NCBI GenBank assembly: GCA_021521415.1
Contig: JAIQDT010001727.1
Span: forward strand, 372,001-436,000
Direction: 5' to 3'
Source: Bidens hawaiensis
Taxonomy: Eukaryota > Streptophyta > Magnoliopsida > Asterales > Asteraceae
DNA: 64,000 nucleotides
Shown here: positions 55,385 to 64,000 of the stretch, piece by piece
How positions within the stretch are numbered: position 1 is the first letter of the stretch
How the letters are laid out: every line of letters starts with the position of its first letter
Position numbers and translations under genes: made by a program
The notes under the pieces: generated by a model
Database searches by the model: none
Told to the model about the DNA's origin: nothing
Seen by the model: only the letters and a program-made list of their open reading frames with translations

Positions 55385-57472
55385 GTTAACCAAAACTAAT
55401 TATTTGTTGTGTCTATTTGTAATAGCAACATCCAAGATAACGTAAACAAACTTGTTTAACAGCAACGACATCCATGGCAGTGAAAATTAGGTAATGATTT
55501 GTGGCGACTGGTCAAAGAAAATTAAGAAATATTCCAAGCAAATGAGTATGAAAATGAGGCTAACCAAAACTTATTTGTTGTGTCCCCTTGTAATAGAAAT
55601 TACATCCAAACTAGCTTGTTTAACAGCAATATATATCCATGGTAGTGAAAATCGGGTTGTGTCTGCCGCTCAGTGATTTGTGGCGACTGTTTCGAAGATC
55701 TTAAGTTAACCATTTCCGGTGACGATTGCAACACGAGTCCGTTGATGCAACAAGAACCGGACGAAGAAACAACAAAACGTGCGGGCAACAACTCAAACGG
55801 ATCGATCTGGTGTGATTTTGACGGAAGATGGTATGAAAAGGGATCCAACTAGTGGCGATGCTTGTGCATCAGATTTGTTGCATGTTGACGGATGATGATA
55901 GTGTTGGGAGTGGCAGTCAGAGCTGAGGTGGATTGGATATATATATTTTTAAAGAAGATATACAACAGAGATACGGTCAGGAAACCTTTAGAATAAGAGA
56001 TGGTAACAAGGGTGTAAAATCCAATTATACCCTTACTGACTAAATTATTATGTTTTGATGTGACACAGTTTTAGCCATTCATCGGGTTTTTATAGGTTTT
56101 TTTGTCAACTTATACATACCCTATACACACAAACACACACCCGCACACACATTTTAGGTTAGGGTATTTTTGAGAAACAAAATGAGTTGTGAGAACCTTC
56201 AGAGTCATTCTAATCCATACATTTAATTAATTCTTTACAAGTTTGTGGTCCTAATTGAATATGAATAAAATAATAATTATTTAATTTTACTAATAAAAAA
56301 AATCAAGAAAATTGGTATACAAATTAACTATGTAACCTTTTATCTCTCATACTTTTTCTAAAAAATCTAATTGTTTTATTTGTGTTTTTTCGTGTAGCTA
56401 CTGATTTGGTATAACATATATGTAATACGACCTAACACATATGTAATATCATAATATATTAATGTGTATTATAAATTTGTTTAAAAATTACGAAGCCAGT
56501 AGATCAAACAAAAATAAGGTCTTCGTTCTTTACGTTCATGTGTTCCACGCTATTACCGACATCATTTCCATATTACACATATGTAAAAATCTGATCATCT
56601 ACATCATCTTCGTTCTTTGTTAGATTTACACTTATTAAACAAAGAGCTCATCATCATCATCACCATCAGTAAACCCCGCTAATAAAAAAGCTATGGTTAT
56701 ATTTACGCTTGCTTATTAAGTTATTTGTATTATAATAGATGTAAATTATTCTAAACATCTATAAATTTATCTACACATATTAGGTTTACAATTGTGATTA
56801 TATTACACTTGTTAATTTACACTTGTTAGAACACTTTTGAATTTAATTACAGGTGTAATACTAATAAAAGTTGTAAATCTGAGTTCTATAGCAGATTGCC
56901 TGGTGAAGTCAAATAATTGGTTATTGATGAAGTCATATTATTATAAATCTAACATGTGTGAATTATCATATAGATGCTCAAGTCTTGCATTGAGCTAAAA
57001 ATACAAACAGTTTGATTTTTCTTCTAAAAGATCCAAATGCATACGTTAACTTTAAGTATATTATTCTACGACAAATTGCAATTTGTAAAACTACAAATTC
57101 ACGTAATTCCAATTCCAACAATTAAATATTATGTCCGAAGGACGTAACATTTAAGACATGTAAACATAAAATACAAATTCCATTAATTTTAAAGGTAAAG
57201 AATAATCATTGAAAATTGGTATAAACATAAATGATAAATGTTGAAATTTAGTCAAATGAAAATTGGTATAAAAATAAATGACATCATTTAAACCATTTGA
57301 CGGCTGAAAAGAGAAGACAGACGATCCAGCAGGTTTTATAACGAGCAGGTTTTATAACGACCGAAGAAGATACCCCAAGGCTCTAGTAAACCCACAAACA
57401 CATAAATTAAGGCTCAAAGGCTTGGGATTAATATCTAATCATTTGGCTACGTAGTCATATTTCCAACGCATC
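55385..57472. other. Right flank of Tat copy 1, no gene recognised
   Basis: Starts with the rest of a tandem-duplicated unit (55385-55520; second unit 55523-55690, sharing ACCAAAACTWATTTGTTGTG and GATTTGTGGCGACTG). Beyond 55950 it is AT-rich with no ORF of merit. A short minus-strand frame at 55600-55848 has no family match that I know. Confidence 0.5.
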
Positions 57473-58239
57473 TTTTTTTTGAACGACTAACAAAAATTTT
57501 ATTGAAATAAACTAGCAAGACGTTAGAACCCAACACACCATAAAAGGAAAACGAAATTACAGTTTGAATCTACACCAATCCTTCCACATAATTTCCTTCA
57601 AATTCCCCCTTTTCTTTATCCATAAAAACCCCAACACCTTTACTTCCTCGATCAGGTTCGAGATTGAGACCGGAGTCCCGCTATGAACAAGGTCGTTTTT
57701 CTTTTTCCACAGACACCAAGTCGCAACCAAACAAACCGCTTGGAACACTTTTGCTTTCTTATGCGAAAGCTTGGAGAGTTTATGAATTTCCAACAAGTCG
57801 CGAAAACTAAATAAAATGAAAGTAGACGCCTTACACCATTGAGAGATAATACTCCACATGGATTGAGCAAGACCGCAAGAAACAAAAACGTGCTACACCG
57901 ACTCCTCAAATTCTCCACAAATCGGACATAAGTTCGAGCTAACAGGGATATTTCTTTTGCTAAGTTCGACAAAAGGTTGGTAACCTCCCGAAAACCGCTC
58001 GCCACGCGACAAAGCTAACCTTACGCGGTACTAAGCGACTCCAATCAAACAAGAAATCAGGGGTAGAAAACTGACTGTTTAACAACTTTTCCTTAATACC
58101 CCGAACCGAAAATTCACCCTTGTCACCGCACGTCCACACCACTCGATCATCACCGGGTTTTAGTAACACCCCCTGGCACAAATTGAGAAGTCCATGTAAC
58201 TCCTCAATCTCATCCCTACCATTTGGTTGCCTTAGCCAA
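57473..58239 (-). mobile_element. LINE 3' end with zf-RVT domain, interrupted by Tat copy 2
   Basis: The minus strand encodes DRVVWTCGDKGEFSVRGIKE, RKVSFVAWRAVFGRLPTF and then, after a frameshift near 57960, NLCPICGEFEESVEHVFVSC: the reverse-transcriptase zinc-binding domain with its C-x2-C...H...C pattern. It continues VCLVATWCLWKKKNDLVH to a stop at 57557. An A-tail (T-run at about 57472-57480 on the plus strand) marks the 3' end. The coding frame is cut by the Tat LTR at 58240, so the rest of the LINE should lie beyond the right end of the window. Confidence 0.8.
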
Positions 58240-59215
58240 TGAAGAAACACTAACCGGACCACGGGCAGATTACTGGTAACCTGGGGGTTAGATAGATGTT
58301 TCCCACGAGGGGTTAGACCCTGAGAAGATGGTTCTTCTGATAACCTGCAAAACAGACACCGTGAGCTTGTCACTGAGAAGGGGGGGGTTCCTCCTTGTGA
58401 CCACCCTCCGGCGTGAGAATCAGACTAGATTGCTCTTTAAATATAAGTGTATATTAAGAGATTGCTAGAGCAGATATCAGGTATATTATGATGATACAAG
58501 ATGAGATGAGATGGTCATACCATTTGTGGTATTTATAGCCGAAGGTAGGTTTCCAAGGAGGTGTGGCCGGCTGCAACAGTGTTCCTGTTCCACCAACAGT
58601 GGCCTACGCACGTGCCCTGCTGGTAGTTGGTGGGTAGGCAGCGGCTGATAGTGACCAGGCCTGCTGTGTACTATTCCTTTTCCACCAACTGCCGGCTACG
58701 CACGTGGTATGGCAGTAGTTGGTGAGTAGGCAGCGGCTAATAGTGACACAGTACAGGAGCATGCTGCTCGCCATACTGTTGTCAATAAGCTGTCGTATCT
58801 TTAGTCAGATCTTTTTCCCATACCTCGTCAGGTACAGTACAGAAGATCTTCCCGTATCGTACGGACTGGCTTATTTGGGCGGGAGTATTCCCCCTCCCGC
58901 CCTTGTGCGGGATTGTTCCCGGCTTCGCTCATTCCTTCAGGTGACACTGAGTGATTGAGAGATAAGTGCCTTGTGCGTGTAGCCTTGCTGCGCGGGTGGC
59001 CTTCCCTGATGGCTTGTATCCGAGGCTGCGGGGACAGGCGGAGTCCTTCACCATTGGGAGGCATTTCCTGCGGGACCAGCTTGCGTACTGCGCGTAAGGA
59101 CGTCACGTCTCTGAGCATGGTTGGTCCTGCGGATCCAGTTGGTTTCTGCGCAGACGTTCCTCTTCAAGGTGAGTCTTGCGGGTCCAACTGGGCTCTGCTG
59201 GGACCTACCTCTTCA
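58240..59215 (-). repeat. Tat copy 2 3' LTR
   Basis: 976 bp; starts TGAAGAAACACTAACCGG, ends CTACCTCTTCA; TATA box (minus) CTATAAATACC near 58529-58538. Clearly diverged from copy 1 LTRs (many substitutions and indels), so the two copies are different subfamilies. Confidence 0.9.
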
Positions 59216-59610
59216 AGTCCCCCCAGTCCAATGTTCTTCTCATGAGTGTTTAATAATGTGAGGTGAACTTTTGGACTTAAGCAAAGGGTTTTTTGAAAAG
59301 GGTTTTTTAAGGTTTTCCATGGGGATTCCTCCCGCGGAAGTCCTTGTCACTTGCAGAAATTCCCGAGTTTCCTGCTTGGTCTTTGGGTATGATACGGGTA
59401 GGCTGTAACCTCCTCGCAAGTCAGGAGCGTTGAGTCCCACTTGTGTGGATTCTCCGTGAGGTTTTGGTAGTTTTGAACATAGTGATCAATTATGTTAAAA
59501 CCACCAATTCCATCCTGGAGCTTCAAACAACGTAGTTCTCGACGTTCCCGCTATGCGGGGATGTTATTTCCGTTTCCGCAAGCATTGCCCAGAAGATCCT
59601 TCTTGGTTTC

Positions 59611-60371
59611 AATTCCCAGCGGAGCGCTAGGTACGTGAAGGGTTTTGCCTTAACACTGTACCAGCGCTCGTCTTACGGTTACTTTACTTCCAAGGTATTC
59701 CTGGCGTCAATTCCCTGCGGGTGCTAGGTATGTGAAGGGTTTTGCCTTTACACTGTACCCGCACCCGTCTTATAGTTACTTGGTTGCCGAGGTATACTTG
59801 GCTTCAATTCCCTGCGGGTGCTAGGTATGTGAAGGGTTTTGCCTTAACACTGTACCCGCATCCGTCTTACGGTTACTTGTTTGCCAAGGTTTACTTGGCT
59901 TCAATTCCCTGCGGGTGCTAGGTATGTGAAGGGTTTTGCCTTAACACTGTACCCGCAGCCGTCTTACGGTTACTTGTTTGCCAAGGTTTACTTGGCTTCA
60001 ATTCCCTGCGGGTGCTAGGTATGTGAAGGGTTTTGCCTTAACACTGTACCCGCAGCCGTCTTACGGTTACTTGTTTGCCAAGGTTTACTTGGCTTCAATT
60101 CCCTGCGGGTGCTAGGTATGTGAAGGGTTTTGCCTTAACACTGTACCCGCAGCCGTCTTACGGTTACTTGTTTGCCAAGGTTTACTTGGCTTCAATTCCC
60201 TGCGGGTGCTAGGTATGTGAAGGGTTTTGCCTTAACACTGTACCCGCATCCGTCTTACGGTTACTTGTTTGCCAAGGTTTACTTGGCTTCAATTCCCTGC
60301 GGGTGCTAGGTATGTGAAGGGTTTTGCCTTAACACTGTACCCGCATCCGTCTTACGGTTACTTGTTTGCCA
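59611..60371. repeat. 97-bp tandem repeat, eight units (Tat copy 2)
   Basis: Units start at 59611, 59709, 59806 and 59903 and continue every 97 bp to about 60291. The later units are nearly identical. The last unit runs at TTGCCAA straight into accessory exon 4 sequence. Confidence 0.9.
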
Positions 60372-60881
60372 ACCTTAACAAGAGTGAAGCCGATCGCGCC
60401 CGTAATGAAGCTCAAGCTGCCCTCCAAGAAGCCCTGGTTGCCAAGGAATGGCTTCTTCGAGAAGCGTTGTCTCAGGTAATCTTTTCCTGTCTTTACGCTT
60501 TTCTTTGTAAATAGAAAAGGTTTGACACTTGTATATTTTCTTTTGTAGGTTGTGCATCGGGTCTTTGCTGAGACCTCTTACGATGATGCTATGAGCGCAG
60601 CCCTCAACGCTTCTCACGAAGATGGGGAAAAGGTCGGCTTCCTGCTTGGTCTAGGGTTCGTTGAGAAAGGCATCCCGCCTTCCAACTTCCCTTTGTACAA
60701 TGTTGATACTGAAGCTGTTTACGACCAAGCAGTGAATCAGTACGCCGCCTTCCCGCATCCGGTGGTGGAGAAGATGAATGAAGTTGCTGCTGCTGATGAT
60801 GGGCTAGCTATCCTAAAGGCTTTCCTTGAACTGCCACGCTCTGACGGTACTGGTCCAAGTGGAAGTGGTCCTGAAGCCTGA
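60366..60881 (+). pseudogene. 3' remnant of the accessory gene in Tat copy 2
   Basis: Exon 4 tail (60366-60475, NLNKSEADRARNEAQAALQE), intron 60476-60548 with intact GT-AG, and exon 5 to the stop at 60881 (VGFLLGLGFVEKGIPPSNFP; ends GSGPEA), all still in frame and close to copy 1. The promoter and the first three exons plus most of exon 4 are deleted. Confidence 0.85.
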
Positions 60882-62067
60882 TCCTGAAGATCCTTTCCCA
60901 CTGCTTAGGATAGATTTAGCTTGTATAGATTTATTTTCTTGTAGGCGGGTAGTTACCCGGCTATTCTTGTAATGAATCATTGTGAAATATAAATCTTTTT
61001 GCGGGTAAGACCGCTACTTTCGTTGGGTTCCTTGCTTTGTAAACGTTGTATGACTTGCATACTTTAGTTTAAATTAGCAATTTTCCAAGTGTTTAGAATA
61101 AGTTAACCTTTGAACGTGGTAGATAGGTGTGAAGTTTTGCTTCCTCTTTCGTGATTGTGCGGGTAGGACCGTCACTTGCACTTAGTAGGATGGCTAAACT
61201 TTACCATCTGACCTGCGTGTAGGTTTTCCTCATCTTTTTCAGAGGATAAGTTAACCTTTGAACGTGGTAGATAATAGGTGTGAAGTTTTGCTTCCTCTTT
61301 CGTGATTGTGCGGGTAGAACCGTCACTTGCACTTAGTAGGGTGGCTAAACTTTACCTGCGTCTAACCTGCGTGTAGGTTTTCCTCATCCTTTTTGAGGAT
61401 AAGTTAACCTTTGAACGTGGTAGATAATAGGTGTGAAGTTTTGCTTCCCCTTTCGTGATTGTGCGGGTAGAACCGTCACTTGCACTTAGTAGGGTGGCTA
61501 AACTTTACCTGCGTCTAACCTGCGTGTAGGTTTTCCTCATCCTTTTGTTAGAAATTCTGTTTTGAACCGTTCGACGCGCGGTTGTCAATAGGTTAGTGTT
61601 CAGTTCCCTTTTTCATGATTCATGCGGATAGACCGGCACTTTCATTTAATGGGACTGAACTTTTCCCCTTCAACTGACATGCGTGAAGGTTTGTCGTTTT
61701 TTGGGTTTATGCGGGTTTTGCCGCCTTCCCCACGCAACGACTTCACGTAATTATGCGGTGAAAACCGGCATATCCGTGTTGAATAAATTAACCGTTCGAC
61801 GCGCGGTTGTCAATAGGTTAGTGTTCAGTTCCCTTTTTCATGATTCATGAGGATAGACCGGCACTTTCATTTAGTGGGGTAACTGAACTTTTCCCCTTCG
61901 ACTGACCTGCGTGAAGGTTTGTCGTTTTTTGGGTTTATGCGGGTTTTGCCGCCTTCCCCACGCAACGACTTCACGTAATTATGCGGTGAAAACCGGCATA
62001 TCCGTGTTTGATAGTTCGTAAAAATGTAAAATCATCAGCGTCAATGTTTTAAGGAGAATCGTTTCCA
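60882..62067. repeat. Spacer with two tandem-repeat families (Tat copy 2)
   Basis: Three units of the roughly 150-bp repeat containing AGTTAACCTTTGAACGTGG (about 61096, 61248 and 61400), then two units of a roughly 230-bp repeat beginning ACCGTTCGACGCGCGGTTG (about 61567 and 61790). Copy 1 has two of the first and lacks the second. Confidence 0.75.
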
Positions 62068-62277
62068 TTAGAAGTGGCTCTTAGCCTTTTCTTTACAAAT
62101 TTGGAATTGATTTACATGCAAACTGTGTAAATGAGCTCCCTTCCATGTTGTTGGGATGGGAGTGCCATCGAGCCGATACGCACCTGGTTCGGGATCTCGT
62201 TCTTTACGCAGCATGTAGTCTCCACATTGAAGCTGGAATTTTATTCGTGTTTTCCCCAGCTGGGGTTCTACACGCAT
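62068..62277 (-). pseudogene. Pol C-terminal remnant in Tat copy 2
   Basis: The minus strand keeps only fragments of the end of the polyprotein, such as GAYRLDGTPIPTTWKGAHL, matching the last residues of copy 1 (RLDGTPIPRTWNGAQLRKC). It shows that copy 2 derives from a full-length element by internal deletion. Confidence 0.75.
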
Positions 62278-62292
62278 CAGCCTGCTCAGCGT

Positions 62293-63753
62293 TCATTGCG
62301 CCACGAGGTGCGCGAGCGTTCCATCTCTGACGAATGCTTCGACCATGTCTTTTACGTCTATGCATTCTTCAGTGTTGTGGCCTTTTGTCCTGTGAAAGTC
62401 ACAGTATTTGCTCCGATCAGCATTGTGGCGATGTCGGATTATTTGAGGCTTTGGCCATGGGAGCTCCTCGGTGGCGAATATCTCGGTGACGCTTTTGGTG
62501 AGCGGCGTCCATCTGGAGTTCTTGTTTGACTGTACGTTATCTCTTCCGCCTAACCGATTTTGCAAGCCGGATGAGGTGTCAAAGTTTACCCTTGACTGCC
62601 AAATGCCTAGCTTTCGGTTTTTGTTTAATCGGGCGGTAAGGACGTTGTCTTCCCTTGTTTTCTGGGTGTAGAGGTTTGTGCTCTGTGGGAGATCTCTACC
62701 CAGTTTCTTCTCCGTTTCCGCAAAGCGTTTAGCTGCTGTCATGATGGCATCCCATGTGGATGGCATGCCATCTTTACCCGTTAAGGTGCGGATGAGCTCT
62801 GGGTCGTTCGCGCCCTGGATAAAGGCAGCGCGAACAAGATCTTCGCTGATATTACCCAGACTTAGCTTCTTCGAGTTGAAGCGAGTGATGAAGTCCAGCA
62901 AAGATTCATCTTTTTCTCGAATGCACTTGAGGATTGTCCATTGCTCCTCGGTATACTTTCTTTGCTGGCTGAAGTGTTGGCTAAACTTCTGTTGGAAGTC
63001 AGCCCAGTCGTAGATGTGGTTGACCGGTAGACGATCGAACCACGCTCTAGCAGCCCCGACCAGTGTCATTTGGAACATGTAACACCACGTAGGTTCCGTC
63101 CAACTACTGACGGTTGCCCCCGCTATGAATCTGTTCAAATGATCATCTGGGTCGGATATACCATCATATGTGCCTATGCTGGACATTTGCTTGGCACTTT
63201 TTGGGGCAATTGCTTCTGCAATGTCCCTTGCAAATTTGGACGTTCCCGCATTTGCAACGTTTGGTCTGAATGTTTTGGAGAAGTCTCGTGGACTTCCACC
63301 TGTGCTTTTTGGTTTGAAGGCTTGTCCAAAATGCCTTTTCGGTTGGGAGTCAGTTTCCTTACGCTTCCCTTTTGCCCTGTGGCGAGGGTTCGCGTCGGAG
63401 TCGGACTCCTCCGAGTCATCCTCCCAGTATCCTTCGAATTCGTCGGCCTGTTGGACGGAACGCAAGCGTTCATCCAACTCAGCTTGGAATTCCTTTTGAC
63501 GTGCCTCCGCCCATGCCTTAACCTCATCGAGTGTTTGGCGGGGGAGTCTTGTTCGTTTCTCTAACTGGGTATCGGTGAATCCCAGTGAGCGATTATTTAC
63601 TGCACTTGCCCCAGCTTGAGTAACTGGGGTAGTGTTCGTAAAATTTACTTCACTTGCCCCGGCTTGGGTAGCCGGGGTAGTGTTTGTAAAAACTGTGTTG
63701 CCGGTATTCCCCCCAGTAGCTGGGGTTGTGGTTACCGGAGTTTCTTTAACCAT
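62293..63753 (-). CDS. gag: Tat copy 2 Gag protein, intact
   Basis: 486 codons from ATG 63753 to a TGA at 62293, with no frame break. Contains LDERLRSVQQADEFEG, the Gag core MFQMTLVGAARAWFDRLP with SQQRKYTEEQWTILKC, and the zinc-binding YCDFHRTKGHNTEECIDV. It ends AFVRDGTLAHLVAQ, exactly where copy 1 continues into protease, because a deletion joined gag to the distal end of pol and produced a stop. An extra duplicated N-terminal peptide (FTNTTPATQAGASEV and FTNTTPVTQAGASAV) distinguishes it. It could supply capsid, with enzymes from copy-1-like elements. Confidence 0.9.
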   Translation of the reverse strand: MVKETPVTTTPATGGNTGNTVFTNTTPATQAGASEVNFTNTTPVTQAGASAVNNRSLGFTDTQLEKRTRLPRQTLDEVKAWAEARQKEFQAELDERLRSVQQADEFEGYWEDDSEESDSDANPRHRAKGKRKETDSQPKRHFGQAFKPKSTGGSPRDFSKTFRPNVANAGTSKFARDIAEAIAPKSAKQMSSIGTYDGISDPDDHLNRFIAGATVSSWTEPTWCYMFQMTLVGAARAWFDRLPVNHIYDWADFQQKFSQHFSQQRKYTEEQWTILKCIREKDESLLDFITRFNSKKLSLGNISEDLVRAAFIQGANDPELIRTLTGKDGMPSTWDAIMTAAKRFAETEKKLGRDLPQSTNLYTQKTREDNVLTARLNKNRKLGIWQSRVNFDTSSGLQNRLGGRDNVQSNKNSRWTPLTKSVTEIFATEELPWPKPQIIRHRHNADRSKYCDFHRTKGHNTEECIDVKDMVEAFVRDGTLAHLVAQ

Positions 63754-63799
63754 CTTAGAAGTTTGAAAAAACTGGAGAAAAATAAAGTTCTAGCTTTAT

Positions 63800-63815
63800 G
63801 CACGGATGGCGCCAA
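63800..63815 (-). other. Tat copy 2 primer-binding site
   Basis: Identical TTGGCGCCATCCGTGC after the 5' LTR end, as in copy 1. Confidence 0.8.
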
Positions 63816-64000
63816 TGAAGAAACACTAACCGGACCCCGGGCAGATTACTGGTAACCTGGGGGTTAGATAGATGTTTCCCACGAGGGGTTAGACCCTGAG
63901 AAGATGGTTCTTCTGATAACCTGCAAAACAGACACCGTGAGCTTGTCACTGAGAAGGGGGGGGTTCCTCCTTGTGACCACCCTCTGGCGTGAGAATCAGA
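63816..64000 (-). repeat. Tat copy 2 5' LTR, cut by window end
   Basis: The first 185 bp match 58240-58424 with only a few differences (for example ACCCCGGG for ACCACGGG). Confidence 0.9.

Larger units (their letters stand above)
58240..64000 (-). mobile_element. Tat copy 2: gag-only non-autonomous derivative (right end outside window)
   Basis: Same LTR family, PBS, PPT and 97-bp repeats as copy 1. In element orientation: LTR (from 63816), PBS, intact gag, a roughly 200-bp pol 3' remnant, tandem repeats, the last part of the accessory gene, eight 97-bp repeats, PPT, LTR. Almost all of pol and four-fifths of the accessory gene are missing. This matches the TR-GAG class described in plants (terminal repeats plus Gag only). 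The duplication cannot be checked because the right LTR is cut by the window end. Confidence 0.85.

Noticed and set aside
57960..58373. 137-codon minus-strand ORF starting in the Tat LTR
   Set aside because: It is a chimera of LTR sequence (58240-58373) and LINE RT tail; only the LINE portion is meaningful.
44391..60371. Regularly spaced repeats resembling a CRISPR array
   Set aside because: The 97-bp units are contiguous without unique spacers, lie in plant retrotransposons, and no cas genes exist here.

Overview
This window looks like intergenic or heterochromatic nuclear DNA of a flowering plant. It is AT-rich, has no operons, shows GT-AG introns and TATA boxes, and consists almost entirely of nested transposable elements. 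Several protein families point to a eudicot, most likely Asteraceae: a Tat-type Ty3/Gypsy element with a spliced antisense accessory gene, a large Ty1/Copia element with an extra ORF after pol, and a MULE transposase followed by an OTU protease domain. The family assignment is inference from remembered protein patterns; no search was run. I see no convincing intact cellular host gene.

Layout. 1-1208: part of an Athila-like LTR. 1233-4713: a dead FAR1/MULE-type transposase plus OTU-domain gene, split by a solo LTR (1623-2976) that itself carries a LINE fragment. 4714-6143: AT-rich DNA with a 38-bp-arm inverted repeat and a tandem duplication. 6144-20292: one Ty1/Copia element of about 14.1 kb on the minus strand, with near-identical LTRs, a frameshifted gag, a pol with one stop near its end, and a long accessory gene between pol and the 3' LTR that appears to have its own TATA box and 5'UTR intron. 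20293-23633: old flank, a minisatellite and a solo LTR. 23634-26604: an intron-bearing Athila-ORF1-like gene whose second intron holds a 1.6-kb foldback element. 27232-27907: a hAT-type MITE. 29165-33880: a dead LINE split by a solo LTR. 35058-42752: a non-autonomous Helitron carrying a solo LTR that carries another solo LTR. 43028-55379: a young, apparently intact Tat-lineage Ty3/Gypsy element with an unbroken 1785-codon gag-pol and a five-exon accessory gene on the opposite strand. 57473-58239: a LINE 3' end, into which a second Tat-family element (58240 to beyond the window) inserted; this one kept gag but lost pol and most of the accessory gene.

How the parts relate. Two unrelated LTR retrotransposons each carry a gene-like accessory unit with a candidate promoter and introns, one sense (Copia) and one antisense (Tat). 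The two Tat copies look like an autonomous/non-autonomous pair: same LTR family, same primer-binding site, same 97-bp repeats near the 3' LTR (4 versus 8 units), with the short copy keeping the Gag ORF. Four solo LTRs of about 2 kb with similar architecture show a history of LTR-LTR recombination. Target-site duplications let most of the nesting order be read directly.
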